Positions 18,599 through 26,748 of a stretch of 37,070 nt of DNA are shown piece after piece. The notes under the pieces are model-generated. The model saw only the letters and a program-made list of their open reading frames with translations, was not told where the DNA came from and made no database searches. The translations under genes and the position numbers were made by a program. Source of the DNA: Chrysochromulina parva (Eukaryota > Haptophyta > Prymnesiales > Chrysochromulinaceae); NCBI GenBank assembly GCA_002887195.1, contig PJAB01000158.1, positions 1 to 37,070 on the forward strand, given 5' to 3'. Position 1 is the stretch's first letter; each line of letters opens with the position of its first letter.

Positions 18599-19785
18599 GG
18601 GAGGCAATCAGGCGCGATGAGAGCGGCGGCGCAGCGCACACAGCGGGCAGGGGCAGGCAGGGGCGGGCAGGGGCGGGCACCGGTCAAGTGCGGAGTGCGT
18701 GCCTGTGCGGCGTGTGCGTCTGCGTGTGAGCGATCTCGTGGCCGAGCATGAGGAGATGAGCACTGAGAACAGGTTATCTGATTCGGATCCCAATCAGTGG
18801 ATGCGCCGCACGTAAAGTGGTAACCCGGCGCGCGGCGCGACCGCGAGACGCCGACGGCGCCGACGCCCGCGAGACCGTCCGAGGACGGCGCGCCCGCGAA
18901 GCGCGCGGTCGTGAAAGTCAAACGAAGAGAAGGTGCAGCAGTCCCGAGTCCGGGTGAGCAGTGTTTTTTGATGCTGTGTGACGTGACCTAGACGTGACCT
19001 CCTTGATGACCTCCTCCCGGGCGCGGCGCACTTTTGGCAAGTCACACAGACGACGGCGCGCTGCCGGGCGGGCCCACGTGCGTGCGGAAAGCGAAGTACA
19101 AGCGAGGTAAGTTAGTCGTTTACGGTAAGTTAGTGCCACCTTAGTCGGAACGGTACGGCGGACATGTGCCAACAGGCAGCGTACACGTGGCGGCACCCAG
19201 GAATACAAAGCGTGAACGGTGTTCAGCGGTCGGGAGTTGAAGAGAACAAAAGTCATCCGTCAACGCTCGCCCGCGGCTCAAGAGCAGGGTCATGCGCTGG
19301 AAGGCGGAGGTGCGCGATCGCGCAGCCGAGCGCGCCACTGCTGCGCGCCTGTCTCCCTCTCCTGCCTCCGACGCACGTCCTCTCGATGATTGGCCCGCCG
19401 GCTCGTGGGCCCGGCCTGTGTGGCACGCGGTCCAAAGAGCTCAGCCTCCAACCTCCTCGCCTCGGCGCGCAGATCTGCGGTGAGGTATGTGACGCTGACC
19501 CACGATTCTTTCCCAGAGATCCCCGTTCGAGTCTTCCCCTTCCCATTCCACGAGGACGTCCAACGGTCGCCCTCGCCGCCCCTCATGCCTCCGTACGGCC
19601 CGAATGCCCCTCACTGCCCACTGTCCACCATCATCGGCTTCAATGCCGTCTCGCACCGGTCCCATAGCGATCCTCTGACGCACCGGTCCCATTGCGTGCG
19701 GAAAGACTCGGACCCATTCATCATCGATGCCGACACTGTGGGCAACGAACATCCAACAATGATTGACCTGGTCCAAAGGAAACCT
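18599..19785. other. Intergenic region between FAH-MAAI and zinc-finger gene
   Basis: About 1.2 kb between convergent genes. It has G-rich repeats of GGGCAGGGGC type near 18645-18678, two copies of GGTAAGTTAGT near 19107 and 19125, and a doubled GCACCGGTCCCAT near 19655-19692. An open frame at 19390-19821 has no family features. No gene supported. Confidence 0.45.
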
Positions 19786-20685
19786 TCATGGCCCACCAGC
19801 CACCGCGGCGGTAGCCTTTAGCCACTCGTTGAATTCTCGAATGGCTTGTCTTTTGCGGATCGGGACAATTTTCACTGAGTCGCAATTCGGCGTAAGACGT
19901 AGCACCGAGTCGCCATCGCTATCGCGCTCCCTTTTAGTGCCGCTCCTGCTGGCGGGAGCGGAATGCATGCGAGCCGGCCGTGTGTCCAACCGTGGCTGCT
20001 GCTCATCTGGAAGACCTGCCCCGTCTATCGAGTCGAAAAGGGCCTGAGCAAGCCGCAAGCCGTCTTCAATAGCGTCATGCCAGTTGCATGGACGGTTCCT
20101 GGCGCTCTTTGAGCTCTGTGGCAGGTATGGCGGTACGGCAGGAGTCGCCGGATCCGCTACGAGACACGCATGGACCAGCGGATACTGAGATGGCTCGGGA
20201 GGTGGCGTGTACTTGTATGTGTGAGCAGAACCGTAGATGCCTGTGTGTGAGCGCTTGTGCCTTACGAGGTTCCACGGTTCCGCGAAGCACTTGCTGCAGC
20301 CCAGGTAATCGCACGCAAATGGCTTGGCGTGCGCCGAATTCAGACATGCAAAGCGCTCGCTGCAGCCTGGCCAGCGGCAGACAGACGGCTTTTCGCCTGT
20401 GTGCGCGCGCCTGTGCCTCACGAGGCCTCCCGACTGCAAGAAGCGCTTGCCACAGCTCTCGCAGACGAACGGCCTGGGCAAGCTGGCTCCGGGGGCGTGC
20501 CCACTTCGATATAAGTGGTCATAGGGCCCACTTCGATGTAATGGGCGCACTCCATCCGAAGGCGAAGCCTGCAACCCCAACATAGTCTTGCACTGACAGC
20601 GGGCAGTCAGTTTCGTCGCGATCCCCCGCGGCGCATACCGGTAAAAAGTCCCCGGGGGGAGCCGGGACATGCACGGGACACACAT
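19786..20685 (-). CDS. C2H2 zinc-finger protein (putative transcription factor)
   Basis: 299 residues from the first ATG of the frame. Two complete fingers: C75, C78, H91, H95 (CESCGKRFLQSGGLVRHRRAH, linker TGEKP) and C125, C130, H143, H147 (CDYLGCSKCF, then HKRSH). A middle finger keeps C103 and C108 (CRWPGCSERF) but has lost the second half, with only SAH before KPFAC, so it should not fold normally. The C-terminal half is polar with basic patches (KRERDSDGD, IRKRQ) that could be nuclear signals. It lies between FAH-MAAI and HPPD, on the HPPD strand. Location makes it a candidate regulator of the cluster, but nothing in the sequence proves this. DNA binding is from the family. Confidence 0.75.
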   Translation of the reverse strand: MCVPCMSRLPPGTFYRYAPRGIATKLTARCQCKTMLGLQASPSDGVRPLHRSGPYDHLYRSGHAPGASLPRPFVCESCGKRFLQSGGLVRHRRAHTGEKPSVCRWPGCSERFACLNSAHAKPFACDYLGCSKCFAEPWNLVRHKRSHTGIYGSAHTYKYTPPPEPSQYPLVHACLVADPATPAVPPYLPQSSKSARNRPCNWHDAIEDGLRLAQALFDSIDGAGLPDEQQPRLDTRPARMHSAPASRSGTKRERDSDGDSVLRLTPNCDSVKIVPIRKRQAIREFNEWLKATAAVAGGP

Positions 20686-20862
20686 ACACACGGATCACAC
20701 AGACGAACCTCACATCAGCCATCCAGACCCACCAACGCACACGCACGACCGCGGAGACGACCCTGCAGAGCCGTGAACCACACGGCTTTAACACGGCCGA
20801 CTCCGAGAAGAGGCCGCCCTGCATACCGGTACCGTAGTGCGGGGGAGCCGGGACACACACGG
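20632..20862. repeat. Imperfect direct repeat at 5' end of zinc-finger gene
   Basis: GCATACCGGTA followed by a G-rich run, GAGCCGGGACA and CACACGG occurs at 20632-20693 and again in shorter form at 20821-20862. The first copy overlaps the predicted N-terminus; the second is upstream. It may be a promoter duplication and makes the exact start codon less certain. Confidence 0.6.
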
Positions 20863-21393
20863 TACTGAACTATTGTCCGATCGCTGATGCTGTTCAAAAC
20901 AACGCGCAGCTCTCCATTCCCCCAAGCTCTGGAGCCACTATTGGAGTCCGAAGCGAAGGGCCCACGTCGAGGTTTCGAGCGGTCACTTTCTCCCATTGAA
21001 ATAGTCTCTTGAGAACCGATGTTCGGTTTCCGACATCCCAGCGTGCACGATAGCGGCGTAGCTTAGGCCACGCCAGTGCGTGCAATCCACAGTGCAGGCT
21101 CCTGACCACAGGCGTGGACGCGCCCGCCTGAAGTCGCGTCGGGCCGGTCGTTCCATGCCGTGCCGGTCGCCTAACGCGTACATGGTCCTACTTCGACTTT
21201 CACCGATCCCACCCAAGGCACCCTGCCACCAATTTCCCTAGCAGACTATGTCACTTGACTCAAACTTGACTCCACGACAAGACGCCACCACGCCGCCTCT
21301 TCGGCGCCCCTCTCCACTTCGCGCCTCCATCCCCTCACCTCCTCGCTACCTCCTCGTCCCATCCATCCCCTGGTGCCTGGAGGCACCCGCTGC
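20686..21393. other. Intergenic region upstream of zinc-finger gene
   Basis: About 0.7 kb between the end of HPPD and the start of the zinc-finger gene, both on the minus strand. It must contain the zinc-finger promoter and the HPPD 3' end. Apart from the repeat at 20821 nothing is recognised. Confidence 0.45.
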
Positions 21394-23991
21394 TCAACTG
21401 CTCTGCTTCTCGCGCAGCGCCTTCATCAGCCCGTTGAACTTGGCAGAGCACTTCTGCAGTCTCTCGTTGGCGTCCGCCTTCTTGGCGCACCACGCCGCGG
21501 CTCCGGCTGTATCGCCCGCGGCGAGCGCCTTGCCCTCGGCCGTCATGCAGTCCGAGATGTCCGTCAGGATCGGATTCGACTCGACGAGCTGGCGGGCGGG
21601 CGAGATCGGGTGAGATGGGGCGAGATCGGGTGAGATGGAGCAACATTGCGTGAGATGGGTTGAGAGGGTGAGATAGAGTGAGATGTCCTAAGATGTCCGT
21701 CAGGGTCGGATTCGACTCGACGAGCTGTCCCGTGCAGAGGGCCACATGAGATCAGGAGCACTGTGGGGAACTCGAGGTCCATCACTGTGGGGAACTCGAG
21801 GTCCATTACTTCTGTGGGGAACGCGAGGGCCATCTTCCGGGCAACTAGAGGTACTCACCTGGCTGGTGAATAGGGCCACGCGCTCGCTGTGGAAGGCTGC
21901 CTCGGCGGTATTGCCATTAGCACCGGCCTGATTCGCGTCGACCATCGCCTTACTGACCTGTAATTGGGGCCGTCAGAGGCCGTCAGAGGCTATCAAGGCC
22001 GTCAGCGGCGAATCATTTACCTCAATCGAGAGGAACAGCGTGAGGAAGTTGCGGATGCCGAAGCCCCCGCAGCCCGGGCGCACGGGCACGGGCGGCGCCG
22101 CGCATGCGTCGTCGCCACCACCGCCCTGGCACTGGGCGGCGCACACTCGCTCGATGAACTCGAGGAAGGGGGCCTCCGTGCCTGGCGTACGCTGCAGCAC
22201 GACCGAGGTGAAGATCTGCATCAGCACGTCCTCGCCCTGCACGTCGACGAGGATGGGCAGCGGCATCCATCGGAGGATCATGCAGTAAGCAAACGGAGCC
22301 AAATCAGAGGGCACTCAGCGGCCATCCCACCTGCACATCAATCAGGATCTTGTTGCGCACGATCTTGAGGTACTGTGCTTCGCCCAGCTGTTCGCGCATC
22401 AGCTTCCACAGGTTGACGAAGCGCGAGCGCCCGATGACGCGCAGCGCAAGCTCAAGCTGGGGCGTGCTCAGGCTCGTGCCACGCAGCGCACGCGCAAGGG
22501 TTTCGTCATCAGCCTCGAGATCGACTGCTCCCGTGGCGTCGCACAGCTGATGCTCGCGCAGCGCTCCGAGGACCTCAGCCGCCTCCGCCTCGCCCAACCT
22601 CGAGGCGTCGGGCGCTGTGCCGAGCAGTTCGCCCTCGGCGCCGCCGCGCACGAGCAACGTCACATCGAGAAGGCCGTAGTACGTGCGCGGGATGTTGAGG
22701 AACGTGAAGCCGTGACCGGTGATCCGCCGATAGTCGTTCGCCCGCTCGACGTACGCGGCGAGGTTCTGTACTCGCGAGGCGACATGCTGGATGCCTTGGC
22801 CCAACTGCTCGAGGTACCAATGCACGTGGCCGACAGGCGAGAGCGCGTTGTTGGTGGGCAGGTAGACTTGGCTGCGGTCGGCGAGGGCGACGAGTGGGTC
22901 GGTCGTCTCTATGGAGGGCGTGTTGCCCATCACCGTGGATTCAATCTGCGCCTCGCCCGCCGCCACGACGCCAGCATTGAAGTCCACCTAGGGGCGTGAC
23001 GCCGAGGGCATCGAAGATTGAGACGATCATCAGGAGGTCAACCAGAAGGTCAACCAGAGGGACCATCAAATAGGCGATCAAATAAGTGATAAACAGGCGA
23101 TCAACATAGGCCATCAGAGGGGCCCTCTGTGGCAATCACCTTAGGAGTGAAGCCGAGTGTCTCTTGGAGCGTCTCTAGGAACCCCACACGCGAGCGCACG
23201 TTAGAGACCCAATGGTCGCAGTAAGCGGGCAGTACGTCGGGCGGGAACGCGGCCGGCAGACCCTGGAGGCCCGGCAGCGGCATGTCCGCAGGATCATTAG
23301 AGGCACGCTCGACGAAGCGGATGCAAGTGCCCACGTCCGCTGCACTCTCGCCTTTGGACCCAGCATAGAACGCGAAGACGTCGAGCACGCGCACGGCGCC
23401 ACCGCTTTCGTACGCGTGAGCTTCGCCGTCGACGAGCAACTTCGGATGCAGCCGCCGGTACCGCTCGAGAACCTTATCGAGATCGCCGAGTGCCACCTCG
23501 AAGCCGAGGACAGCTACGCCCTGCGCACCGTTGTGGTACGCGCGGAATCGATCGAGGTGCGCGGCCGCAAAGTGCGCCGGCGTGCTGCTTGGCTTCTGTC
23601 GCTTGGTGTTGATCTTACCATCGGCGCCCTCTTCGACGGCCTGCTTGCACGTGACGACGAAGCGGACCCCCTTGGGATCAACAGTCGCGAGGAGAACGGA
23701 GCGCGTCTCGAGGCCGTCATGCGAGCCGGTGATGCGCCACCCAAAGGCGTACAGCATCTGTTCGACGAGGTCCTGCCCGTGCCCCTGGAATTGGTCCGGG
23801 TCTGCGGCCGGCCCTAGCTCGCACCAAGCCTTCCGCGCGGTCGCAGCGTCACGCCGCTTGCCCTTGCCAAGCGCGGGAGCGTCGGCGGCGAACGTATTGA
23901 GGCGCAACTCGATGGCCTTGTAGTACTCGAGCGGCTTGAGCGCGTCCACAAAGAATTGGAGGTGGTCGAACTTGCAATTGACGCTGGACAT
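21394..23991 (-). CDS. HPD: 4-hydroxyphenylpyruvate dioxygenase, five exons
   Basis: Predicted exons in reading order are 23991-23140, 22987-22331, 22236-22021, 21957-21859 and 21588-21394, all phase 0, giving 672 residues. HPPD oxidises 4-hydroxyphenylpyruvate to homogentisate. The Fe(II) triad is present: His260 (CDHWVSNV), His352 (GQGIQHVASRV) and Glu529 (APFLEFIER). STVMGN, VYLPTN, GFTFLNIPRTYY, ILIDVQ|GEDVLMQIFT and GCGGFGIRNFL also match. The usual length is 380-440, so this is unusually long: there is an insertion of roughly 100 residues between TYY and ILIDVQ, an expanded N-terminal domain and a C-terminal helical extension ending KALREKQSS. No clear plastid or mitochondrial presequence. 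Exons 1-3 are firmly placed by homology; exons 4 and 5 rest on splice sites, phase and protein-like sequence. HGD is divergent and adjacent. Confidence 0.92.
21555..21727 (-). repeat. Duplicated acceptor and exon start in HPPD intron 4
   Basis: 37 bases that include the acceptor CAG and the start of exon 5 (21555-21591) recur inside intron 4 at 21691-21727 with one mismatch. Both copies keep CAG|CTCGTCGAG. Using the upstream copy would run into repeat sequence and lose the exon 5 frame, so the downstream copy is taken as the real site. Between the copies lie short GAGAT(C/G)GGGTGA-like repeats. Confidence 0.85.
21761..21834 (-). repeat. Three tandem repeats in HPPD intron 4
   Basis: Three units of about 24-27 bases beginning CTGTGGGGAAC(T/G)CGAGG at 21761, 21785 and 21812. 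They lie wholly inside the predicted intron 21858-21589. Confidence 0.85.
21958..22020 (-). other. HPPD intron 3 (63 bases) with tandem units
   Basis: Donor GTAAAT, acceptor ATTACAG, phase 0. The body is mostly copies of CTCTGACGGC-like units (about three). It joins FLSIE to VSKAMVD. Confidence 0.7.
22237..22348 (-). repeat. HPPD intron 2 with exon-end copy at its 3' end
   Basis: The intron is 22330-22237 (94 bases). Exon 2 ends in ATCCTGATTGATGTGCAG and the intron ends in ATCCTCGTCGACGTGCAG, 14 of 18 identical, translating as ILIDVQ and ILVDVQ. No other AG is available between the frames, so the junction is unambiguous. Confidence 0.85.
22988..23160 (-). repeat. HPPD intron 1 with exon-end copy and internal repeats
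   Basis: The intron is 23139-22988 (152 bases). Exon 1 ends CTCGGCTTCACTCCTAAG and the intron ends CTCGGCGTCACGCCCCTAG; both are followed by GTG. Inside the intron, TTGATCGCCT and TGGTTGACCT are each repeated. Confidence 0.75.
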
Positions 23992-24068
23992 GGATGGATG
24001 AATCAGGGCCCGCGGGAGTGCCGTCCGATTTTCCACACCAGAACAGGCCGCTTTTTGACGAATTCCGC
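23992..24068. promoter_or_regulatory. Very short HPPD-HGD divergent promoter region
   Basis: Only 77 bases separate the HPPD start (23991, minus) from the HGD start chosen here (24069, plus). An in-frame HGD ATG at 23994 would leave 2 bases. Either promoters overlap the coding regions, or transcripts have almost no 5' leader. Co-regulation of steps 2 and 3 is the natural inference. Confidence 0.6.
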
Positions 24069-25606
24069 ATGAAGAGGCGCCTCGAGTCAACCCTGGACGA
24101 CGACGACGAAGCGTGGCTGTCGCTCGAGTACCTCTCGGGCTTCCACAACCACTGCGCCACCGAAGCTGTGACGGGTGTGCTTCCGATTGGCCAGAACTCA
24201 CCGCAGCACGTCAAGCACTGCCTCTACGCCGAGCAGCTGAGTGGCAGTGCGTTCACGTGCCCGCGCGCGACCAACCGCAAGTCGTGGTGCTATCGCCTTG
24301 CGCCCTCGGTCATGCAGGGAGCATATGTTCCGCACGCACCGCCGGTAGGGTGCGGCGAGAGCCTGCTCTCGGCCGACTTCAGTGTAGTCGACCCGAGCCC
24401 GAGGCGCTGGAGCCCATTCCCGCTCGCCTCGGACGAGTCGATCGTCGACTTTGTCGACGGGCTGCACACCATGTGCGGCGCCGGCAGCCCGAGCCTCAAA
24501 GACGGCGTCGCCATCCATATGTACGCCTTCAACGCGCCGATGGTCGACCGCGCGTTCTGCAACGCCGACGGCGAGCTGCTTGTGGTGCCTCAGCAGGGCG
24601 TACTGCATGTGCTGACAGAGCTCGGTAAGCTGCGCGTCGCCCCAGGCGAGATTCTCGTCGTCCCTCGAAACCTGCGCTTCTCTGTCAGCCCTGCCAGCCC
24701 TGGGAGTGACCCGGTCCGTAAAATGGACTGTCGCGGCTACGTGTGCGAGGTGTACGCTTCGCGCGGGTTCGTGCTGCCTGAGCTCGGCCCGATCGGTGCC
24801 AACGGGCTTGCCGAGCCGCGCGACTTCCTGACGCCCGTCGCATGCTTTGAGGATCGGCGATGCCCCAACGGTTTCGTGATCACCACCAAGTACGTGATGA
24901 ACGCCTCTGATTGCCTCCCCACGGGTTCGTGATAACCACCACCGAGTAGGAACACTCTCAGTGGCCTTTAATTGCCGCCGAGTGCCTCTGAATGCATCTG
25001 AGAGCCTCCCGCTTCAGGTACTGTGGAAAGCTCTTCGACTCCACGCGCGAGCATTCGCCCTATGACGTGGTCGCGTGGCACGGCAACTACGCACCGTACA
25101 AATACGACCTGGCGCGCTTTCACGCGATGAACACTGTGACCGTCGACCACCCCGACCCGTCCATCTTCACAGTGCTCACCTGTCCTTCCAACGAGCCGGG
25201 TGTCGCCGTCGCCGATTTCGTCATCTTCCCGCCGCGCTGGCTGTGCGCCGAGAACACCTTCCGCCCGCCGTACTTCCACCGGAATGTGATGAGCGAGTTC
25301 ATGGGCCTCGTGGGCGGCAGTTACGACGCCAAGGCCGGAGGCCTGGATGGGTTCTCTCCGGGCGGCGCCTCCCTCCACGTGGCATCGACACCACACGGGC
25401 CGGATGCTGCCGCCTACGCCGGCGCCCTCGCGGCCGACACGAGCGTACCCAGAAAACTCTCAGGCGGGCTCGCCTTCATGTTTGAGACGACGGCTCTGCT
25501 CCAGCTCACACCTCAGGCGGCGGAGAGCGTCGTGGCACAGCCCGACTATAGCGATCACTCGTGGGCGGCGCTGCCCAGGGCCAGCATTCCCGCGGACTCC
25601 AAGTAG
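24069..25606 (+). CDS. HGD: Homogentisate 1,2-dioxygenase, two exons
   Basis: Exons 24069-24889 and 25018-25606 give 469 residues (human about 445). HGD opens the homogentisate ring to maleylacetoacetate using Fe(II). Diagnostic segments are [26 protein letters not shown] (52-66), [60 protein letters not shown] and [11 protein letters not shown]. The iron ligands are His361 (YFHRN), Glu367 (MSEFMGL) and His400 (STPHGPD). The intron splits a Lys codon: ITTK|YCGKLF, matching the homolog's NKYQGKLF. ATG 24069 gives a normal N-terminus; an in-frame ATG at 23994 would add 25 residues. The product feeds the MAAI and FAH domains encoded at 16.4-18.6 kb. Confidence 0.96.
24863..25017 (+). repeat. HGD intron containing a copy of the exon 1 end
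   Basis: The intron is 24890-25017 (128 bases, donor GTACGTG, acceptor CGCTTCAG). The end of exon 1 from 24863 (CCCCAACGGTTTCGTGAT...) recurs inside the intron from 24917 (CCCCACGGGTTCGTGAT...) through the ACCACC and AGTA parts. A second doubled string, GCCTCTGA(A/T)TG, also lies in the intron. Exon 2 begins GTAC like the intron itself. Confidence 0.8.
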
Positions 25607-26181
25607 TTGATCGGTGTGCCCACACGCATCATCTCACACGCATACAGATTGCCGGCTGCCACGTGGATAAGCGGCTTTGTGGGGGGTGGGATGGTTTTGG
25701 TTGTGTGACGGTGCACGTTGCGGAAGAGGGTGTGCGTGGTGTGCGACGTGAGCACGGTCGGTGTCGGGCGAAGTGGGGTACAAGAGGTGCGGGGTCGGGT
25801 CACGCGCTCACGCCTGAGACGTGGTGTCTCTTGCGCACTGTGCTTCTCTCTCGTCTGGGGACACACATAAGGCACACTCGGCGCGCTTGGCGGGATCGCG
25901 TCGGGATCGCGGCCATTCGCGGCATGATCCATGAATCACCGGCATCGCGCCACACAATTATCTCACAAATTACAATCCTTCGCGCTTCATTGATCATTCC
26001 GCGCGGTTTCGCGAGTTGCCACGCTGCATGGGCTCAAGATTCAACCCTCGTCTCCCCATCCTCTGCAAACCATCCAAATTGGTTGACGATACTCGCGAAT
26101 TGTGCTCGCTTTCTCGGCCGCGTCAAAAGACTGCGTTCCGTCAAACTCGACTCGTCCCCGACGAGCGCCTCCGCGCTACCG
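25607..26181. other. Region between HGD and RING gene
   Basis: 575 bases in which the RING frame stays open upstream of the chosen start, without family features. It may include the RING 5' end (for example ATG 25924), promoter and HGD 3' end. Nothing else is recognised. Confidence 0.4.
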
Positions 26182-26748
26182 ATGAGAGAGACGATGAGAG
26201 AGATCTGCCCGATCTGCTACGACGAGGCAGGCCTTTTCGAGTTGAGCTGCGGCCACAGTTTGTGCCGTGTCTGTGCGTTGTCGGCCGACGATGCCGGGTT
26301 CGAGGCATGCCCCCTGTGCCGCAGTCCTCACCTCCTCAATCCGCAAGTACTCGCAGAGCGCAGGGAGCGCTACCTATCCGACTACGCCGCTTGGCGCGCG
26401 GGGATGGCCCCCGGCGTCATCGTAGGTTCAGTCGAATCCATCACTGCTCCTGCGCGTCCGAGCACACCACACCACATGATTGGTATCATGCACGTATCCT
26501 CTGCTGGCGACCTTTTCCTCCTCGACCATGCCACGTGGGCCGAGGAGCAGGCGGCCAACGCGGAGAAGACAGCAGGCGCGAAGAAGGCGGCAGGCGCACA
26601 AGCCACGCTGGAAGAGGCTAGTGCCGTCTTCTCAGGCGTGCAGAATCTCTCAGATGAGCTCAAGAGCTTAGAGCTACAGCTCAGAGAAGACGTAGACGCC
26701 AAGTTACACGCGGCTCTCTCGACGCTCGCAGTCATCGACGAGGAGTAG
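26182..26748 (+). CDS. RING-finger protein (C3HC4), putative E3 ligase
   Basis: 188 residues. A RING sits at the N-terminus (CPICYDEAGLFELSCGHSLC, then CALS and CPLCRSP), in C3HC4 order. The C-terminal half is an Ala/Glu/Lys-rich helix, probably a coiled coil (AEEQAANAEKTAGAKKAAGA). Start choice: ATG 26182 or 26194 just before the RING; an open upstream frame with ATG 25924 would add 86 residues of low-complexity sequence and cannot be excluded. It is co-directional with HGD and not obviously linked to tyrosine metabolism. The RING is clear; substrate unknown. Confidence 0.75.
   Translation: MRETMREICPICYDEAGLFELSCGHSLCRVCALSADDAGFEACPLCRSPHLLNPQVLAERRERYLSDYAAWRAGMAPGVIVGSVESITAPARPSTPHHMIGIMHVSSAGDLFLLDHATWAEEQAANAEKTAGAKKAAGAQATLEEASAVFSGVQNLSDELKSLELQLREDVDAKLHAALSTLAVIDEE

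Noticed and set aside
17146..18729. Long frame overlapping FAH-MAAI exon 2
   Set aside because: Same strand, different frame; Arg/Ala/Gly-rich and without domains, while the other frame matches FAH and MAAI throughout.
19390..19821. 143-residue plus-strand frame
   Set aside because: No family signature, irregular composition, overlaps the end of the zinc-finger gene; probably chance.
21589..21858. CRISPR-like array in HPPD intron 4
   Set aside because: The repeats are adjacent or irregular, without uniform unique spacers, and lie in a eukaryotic intron.
21394..23991. HPPD as a broken pseudogene
   Set aside because: The apparent breaks are all at GT-AG introns in phase 0, and all iron ligands and frames are preserved after splicing.
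12859..25606. Recent transfer of the cluster from a bacterium
   Set aside because: The genes contain spliceosomal introns, the enzymes look eukaryotic in type (animal-type TAT, zeta GST), and base composition matches the neighbours.
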